A stretch of 8,914 nt of DNA. It comes from JAMLIN01 sp041676645. GTDB lineage: Bacteria > Pseudomonadota > Gammaproteobacteria > Burkholderiales > Burkholderiaceae_E. Shown in pieces: positions 5,634 to 8,914 of the stretch. The notes beneath the pieces were generated by a model. It searched no databases and was not told the DNA's origin. It was given only the letters and a program-made list of their open reading frames with translations. Position numbers and translations under genes: made by a program. The stretch spans positions 1 to 8,914 of the forward strand of contig JBAYRO010000115.1 of assembly GCA_041676645.1 (NCBI GenBank). Direction: 5' to 3'. Numbering within the stretch: the first letter of the stretch is position 1; every line of letters begins with the position of its first letter.

Positions 5634-7877
5634 TCAGTCCTGGCGCACGCAGTCGACGGAGTAGGTCTTGCGCCCGTCCACCGTCTCGACGACGAGCCCG
5701 TGGACATCGGTTTCGAAACCCGGGAAGCGCTCGTTGAACGAGCGGGCGAACTTCAGGTACTCCACGATGGAGCGGTTGAAGCGCTCGCCCGGGATCAGCA
5801 GCGGGATACCCGGCGGATAAGGCGTCACCAGCATGGTGGTGATGCGGCCCTCGAGCTCGTCGATCGGCACCCGGTCGACGCGGCGATGCGCAAGGCATTC
5901 GAAGGCGTCGGACGGAATCATCACCGGTTCCATGTTCGAGAGGTACATCTCGGTGGTGACGCGCGCCACGTTGTGGCGCCGGTAGGCGTCGTGGATCTGC
6001 TGGGCGAGGTCCCTGAGCCCGACCCGCTCGTACTGCGGATAGGCCTCGACGAACTCGGGCATCACCCGCCACAGCGGCTGGTTGGCGTCGTAGTCCATCT
6101 TGAACTGCTGCAGCTCGGTGACCAGGCTGTTCCAGCGCCCCTTGGTGATGCCGATGGTGAACATCACGAAGAAGGAATAGAGCCCGGTCTTCTCGACCAC
6201 CACGCCGTGCTCGACGAGGTACTTGGTGACGATCGCCGCCGGGATCCCCTGCTCGTCGAACTTGCCGTCGATGTCGAGCCCGGGCGTGACGATGGTCGCC
6301 TTGATCGGATCGAGCATGTTGAAGCCGTCGGCGAGCTTGCCGAAGCCGTGCCAGCCGGCATCCGAGGCGAGGAACCAGTCCTCGCGGCTACCGATCCCGT
6401 TCTCGGCGAGATCCTCCGGACCCCAGACCTTGAACCACCAGGATTCGTCGAACTCCTTGTCGACCTTGCGCATCGCGCGGCGGAACTCGAGCGCCTCGAA
6501 GATCGACTCCTCGACCAGGGCGGTGCCGCCGGGCGGCTCCATCATCGCGGCGGCGACATCGCAGGAAGCGATGATCGCGTACTGCGGGCTGGTCGAGGTA
6601 TGCATCAGGAAGGCTTCGTTGAAGCGGTGCTGGTCGAGGCTGCGCGACTCCGAGTTCTGCACCAGGATCTGCGATGCCTGCGACAGGCCCGCGAGCAGCT
6701 TGTGGGTCGACTGCGTCGAGAAGACCAGCGCATCGCGCGAGCGTGGCCGGTTGGGGCCGATCGCATGGAACTCGTGATAGAACGGATGGAAGCAGGCATG
6801 CGGCAGCCAGGCTTCGTCGAAGTGCATCACCTCGACGTAGTCCTCCACCTGGTCCTTGATCGTCTCGACGTTGTAGACGATGCCGTCGTAGGTCGACTGC
6901 GTGATCGTCATCACCTGCGGCCGCTTGCTCTTGTCGCGGATGAGCGGATTGGCCTCGATCTTGGCGGCGATGCTCTCGGGGCTGAACTCCGAGAGCGGGA
7001 TCGGCCCGATGATGCCGTGGTTGTTGCGCGTGGGCTGCAGGAAGATCGGGATCGTCCCGGTCATGATGATCGAATGCAGCACCGACTTGTGGCAGTTGCG
7101 ATCGACCAGCACCACGTCGTCGCTGCCCACGCTCGAATGCCAGACGATCTTGTTCGAGGTCGATGTGCCGTTGGTGACGAAGAACAGGTGATCCGTGTTG
7201 AAGATGCGCGCCGCATTGCGTTCGGAAGCCGCCACCGGCCCGGTGTGGTCGAGCAGCTGGCCGAGCTCGTCGACCGCATTGCAGACATCGGCGCGCAGCA
7301 TGTTCTCGCCGAAGAACTGGTGGAACATCTGCCCGACCGGGCTCTTCAGGAAGGCCACCCCGCCCGAGTGCCCGGGGCAGTGCCAGGAATACGAGCCGTC
7401 GTGCGCATAGTGGACCAGCGCCTTGAAGAACGGCGGCGCGACCGAGTTCAGGTAGTTGGTCGCCTCGCGGATGATGTAGCGGGCGACGAACTCGGGCGTG
7501 TCCTCGAACATGTGGATGAAGCCGTGCAGCTCCTTGAGGATCGCATTGGGGATGTGCTGCGAGGTGCGCGTCTCGCCGAACAGGAAGATCGGGATGTGCT
7601 CGTTGCGCCGACGGGTCTCGGCGATGAACTTGCGCAGGTCGACGATCGCCTCGCTCTCCTCGCCGGCGTCGATCTCCTCGTCGTCGATCGAGACGATGAA
7701 GGCCGAGGCGCGCGCCGCCTGGTTGGCGACCATCGCGACATCGATGTAGGTGAAGCCGCCGATCACCTCCATGCCCTCGTCCTCGAGGGCCTTGGCAAGC
7801 GCCCGGATGCCCAGGCCACTGGCTGAATCGGACTTCCAGTCCTCGTCGATGATCACGACCGGGAAACGGAATTTCAT
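5634..7877 (-). CDS. Orn/Lys/Arg decarboxylase, PLP-dependent (fold type I)
   Basis: A 747-residue cytoplasmic enzyme that removes CO2 from a basic amino acid to give a polyamine or its precursor. The N-terminal receiver-like wing domain covers about 1-135. The PLP domain follows, with HCPGHSGG (166-173), NGTSTSNK (236-243), DRNCHKS (259-265), the cofactor aspartate D354 in HFDEAW, and the Schiff-base lysine K393 in STQSTHKLLAG. A C-terminal domain runs from about 600 (TPYPPGIPLLIPGE near the end). Length is normal for AdiA, LdcC and SpeF relatives. Overall resemblance is to proteins annotated arginine/lysine/ornithine decarboxylase; which substrate is used cannot be settled here. I chose ATG 7877 (MKFRFPVVIIDED) over a TTG at 7904. 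No antiporter or agmatinase gene lies next to it, which argues weakly against an acid-resistance cassette. Tex lies 73 bp upstream on the same strand. Confidence 0.93.
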   Translation of the reverse strand: MKFRFPVVIIDEDWKSDSASGLGIRALAKALEDEGMEVIGGFTYIDVAMVANQAARASAFIVSIDDEEIDAGEESEAIVDLRKFIAETRRRNEHIPIFLFGETRTSQHIPNAILKELHGFIHMFEDTPEFVARYIIREATNYLNSVAPPFFKALVHYAHDGSYSWHCPGHSGGVAFLKSPVGQMFHQFFGENMLRADVCNAVDELGQLLDHTGPVAASERNAARIFNTDHLFFVTNGTSTSNKIVWHSSVGSDDVVLVDRNCHKSVLHSIIMTGTIPIFLQPTRNNHGIIGPIPLSEFSPESIAAKIEANPLIRDKSKRPQVMTITQSTYDGIVYNVETIKDQVEDYVEVMHFDEAWLPHACFHPFYHEFHAIGPNRPRSRDALVFSTQSTHKLLAGLSQASQILVQNSESRSLDQHRFNEAFLMHTSTSPQYAIIASCDVAAAMMEPPGGTALVEESIFEALEFRRAMRKVDKEFDESWWFKVWGPEDLAENGIGSREDWFLASDAGWHGFGKLADGFNMLDPIKATIVTPGLDIDGKFDEQGIPAAIVTKYLVEHGVVVEKTGLYSFFVMFTIGITKGRWNSLVTELQQFKMDYDANQPLWRVMPEFVEAYPQYERVGLRDLAQQIHDAYRRHNVARVTTEMYLSNMEPVMIPSDAFECLAHRRVDRVPIDELEGRITTMLVTPYPPGIPLLIPGERFNRSIVEYLKFARSFNERFPGFETDVHGLVVETVDGRKTYSVDCVRQD

Positions 7878-7921
7878 CACTCGCACCGCCTGAGGATCGC
7901 GCAAAGCGCACAGTTAATCAT
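7877..7921 (-). CDS. Possible 14-codon leader ORF ahead of the decarboxylase
   Basis: A short reading frame (MINCALCAILRRCE) starts at ATG 7921. Its TGA shares one base with the decarboxylase ATG (TGATG), the geometry of translational coupling. It contains two adjacent Arg codons, AGG and CGG, near its end. A possible GGAG ribosome site lies ten bases upstream, partly in the loop of the small hairpin at 7927-7939. It is too short to judge by coding statistics and may be chance. The E. coli speFL leader of speF is a known precedent for a decarboxylase leader peptide. Confidence 0.22.
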   Translation of the reverse strand: MINCALCAILRRCE

Positions 7922-7926
7922 GTTTG

Positions 7927-7939
7927 TCCCGCTCCGGGA
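7927..7939. other. Small hairpin between tex and the decarboxylase gene
   Basis: TCCCG (7927-7931) and CGGGA (7935-7939) form a perfect 5 bp stem with a 3-nt loop, extendable by a G-T pair. On the minus strand it is followed by an A-rich stretch (CAAACATGATTAA), not a T-run, so it is a poor intrinsic terminator for tex. It may shape the leader of the decarboxylase gene. Confidence 0.3.
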
Positions 7940-7950
7940 TGACGACACCG

Positions 7951-8914
7951 TCATCCGCGCCGTGGCCGGCCGCCGGCAAGCGCCGCCCCCAGGGCCGCGC
8001 CCAGGGCGGTTTCGGTCGCCGGCTCGCGGCGGCGGGCATCGTCGCGCTGCCGCCCGCCACCGGAACCACCGGGGCCGCCGCGACCATCGCGGCCATCGCG
8101 ACCGCCCGTGCGTCCGGGCCGTCCGTCGCGGGCCGGGCGACGCCCGCCCCCGGGCGCCGGGGCGCCATCGTTCGACCCGGCCTCCGGCCGGGCGCCGCTC
8201 TTCATCGACAGCGCGATGCGCTTGCGGGCGACATCGACCTCGAGCACGGTGACCTTCACCACCTGCCCCGCCCGCACCGCCTCGCGCGGATCCTTGATGA
8301 AGCGATCGGCCAGTTGCGAGATGTGCACCAGGCCGTCCTGGTGGACGCCGATGTCGACGAAGGCGCCGAAGTTGGCGACGTTGGTCACCACGCCCTGCAG
8401 CCGCATGCCGGGGCGCAGGTCGGAGATCTTCTCGATGCCGTCGGCGAAGCTGGCGCTGGTGAACTCGCCGCGGGGATCGCGCCCCGGCTTCTCCAGTTCG
8501 GCAAGGATATCGCGCACCGTCGGCTCGCCGAAGCGCTCGTCGGCGAAGGCGGCCGGCTCGAGCCCGCGCAGCACGCCGCCCTGCCCGATCACCTCGCCCA
8601 CCGGCCGGCCGATCCGCTCGAGGATGCGCTCGACCACCGGATAGGCTTCCGGATGCACGGCCGACGCGTCGAGCGGATTGTCGCCGTCGGGCACCCGCAG
8701 GAAGCCCGCGGCCAGCTCGAAGGTGCGGGCGCCGAATTGCGCCACATCGCGCAGCGCACTGCGCGATGCGAAGGCGCCGTTCTTCTCCCGATGCGCGACG
8801 ATGCGCTGGGCCATGGTCGGGCCCAGGCCCGAAACGCGCGACAGCAGCGGCGCCGAAGCGGTGTTGACGTCGACGCCGACCGCGTTCACGCAGTCCTCGA
8901 TGACGATGTCGAGC
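7951..8914 (-). CDS. tex: Transcription accessory protein Tex, C-terminal part (5' end outside window)
   Basis: The visible 320 residues are the C-terminal part of Tex (usually ~770-800 residues), an RNA-binding cytoplasmic protein involved in transcription and RNA handling. The frame is open to the window edge, beginning LDIVIEDCVNAVGVDVNTAS. An internal GTG at 8889 could be mistaken for a start but is not one. Helix-hairpin-helix motifs occupy about visible residues 22-70 (SRVSGLGPTMAQRIVAHRE). The S1 RNA-binding domain occupies about 168-238 (LQGVVTNVANFGAFVDIGVH, GLVHISQLADRFI; positions 8200-8412). An 82-residue tail follows, rich in Gly and Arg with several RDGR and GRGG units, ending in Ala/Gly/Leu. 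It reads toward the decarboxylase gene on the same strand. Identification is secure. Confidence 0.95.
   Translation of the reverse strand, partial: LDIVIEDCVNAVGVDVNTASAPLLSRVSGLGPTMAQRIVAHREKNGAFASRSALRDVAQFGARTFELAAGFLRVPDGDNPLDASAVHPEAYPVVERILERIGRPVGEVIGQGGVLRGLEPAAFADERFGEPTVRDILAELEKPGRDPRGEFTSASFADGIEKISDLRPGMRLQGVVTNVANFGAFVDIGVHQDGLVHISQLADRFIKDPREAVRAGQVVKVTVLEVDVARKRIALSMKSGARPEAGSNDGAPAPGGGRRPARDGRPGRTGGRDGRDGRGGPGGSGGGRQRDDARRREPATETALGAALGAALAGGRPRRG
8026..8151 (-). repeat. Gly/Arg-rich low-complexity coding tract in tex
   Basis: This part of the Tex tail encodes an irregular run of Gly, Arg and Asp with RDGR, GRTGG and GRGG-like units. It resembles RGG-type disordered RNA-binding tails. 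The repeat is at protein level and imperfect; no exact DNA tandem unit was recognised. Confidence 0.6.

Noticed and set aside
5499..7826. 775-codon plus-strand open frame opposite the decarboxylase
   Set aside because: It overlaps the RDD gene end and the decarboxylase antisense. Composition is His/Asp/Arg/Val-rich with no family features; the minus-strand enzyme is unmistakable.
7910..7950. Promoter for the decarboxylase in the 73-bp gap
   Set aside because: The AT-richer patch TGATTAACT gives at best three of six -10 matches and no -35 element was found at proper spacing, so it is not annotated.
7951..8889. Treating the GTG at 8889 as the start of a complete 312-residue S1 protein
   Set aside because: The frame stays open to the window edge and the upstream residues LDIVIEDC continue the conserved Tex sequence, so the gene is simply cut by the window.

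Overview
The window is GC-rich, densely coding chromosomal DNA from what looks like a betaproteobacterium, most plausibly Burkholderiales or a relative. This is inferred from protein similarity recalled from memory (IlvI, IlvH and IlvC close to betaproteobacterial forms, and the block sigma factor / DUF3619 / DUF3106 / RDD), not from a search. No mobile element, CRISPR array, tRNA or rRNA is visible.

Layout. (1) Positions 1-3097, minus strand: the branched-chain amino acid operon ilvI-ilvH-ilvC, with ilvC cut by the window start. Its 10-18 bp gaps and good ribosome binding sites indicate one transcript making acetolactate synthase and ketol-acid reductoisomerase. (2) Positions 3098-3514: a 417 bp divergent intergenic region. 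It carries a good sigma70-type promoter for ilvI, a roughly 290-nt structured leader with mutually exclusive hairpins, and a weaker promoter facing the other way. (3) Positions 3515-5596, plus strand: a four-gene operon encoding an ECF-like sigma factor, a single-pass membrane protein (DUF3619-like), an exported Trp/Arg/Glu-rich helical protein (DUF3106-like) and an RDD-family membrane protein. Each of the three junctions is a 4-bp ATGA stop/start overlap. (4) Positions 5597-5633: a short convergent gap almost filled by a hairpin. (5) Positions 5634-8914, minus strand: a PLP-dependent Orn/Lys/Arg decarboxylase, preceded by a 73 bp gap with a possible 14-codon leader ORF, and the C-terminal part of the transcription accessory protein Tex, whose N-terminus lies beyond the window end.

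How it works together. Regions 1 and 5 are ordinary metabolism and housekeeping. The most interesting unit is the four-gene operon. Its order and topologies (cytoplasmic sigma factor, single-pass inner-membrane protein, exported charged helical protein, polytopic membrane protein) resemble sigma / anti-sigma / periplasmic-sensor modules such as CnrH-CnrY-CnrX. I know of no functional description of DUF3619 or DUF3106. I therefore propose the operon, as a hypothesis, as a candidate uncharacterised envelope-signalling system.
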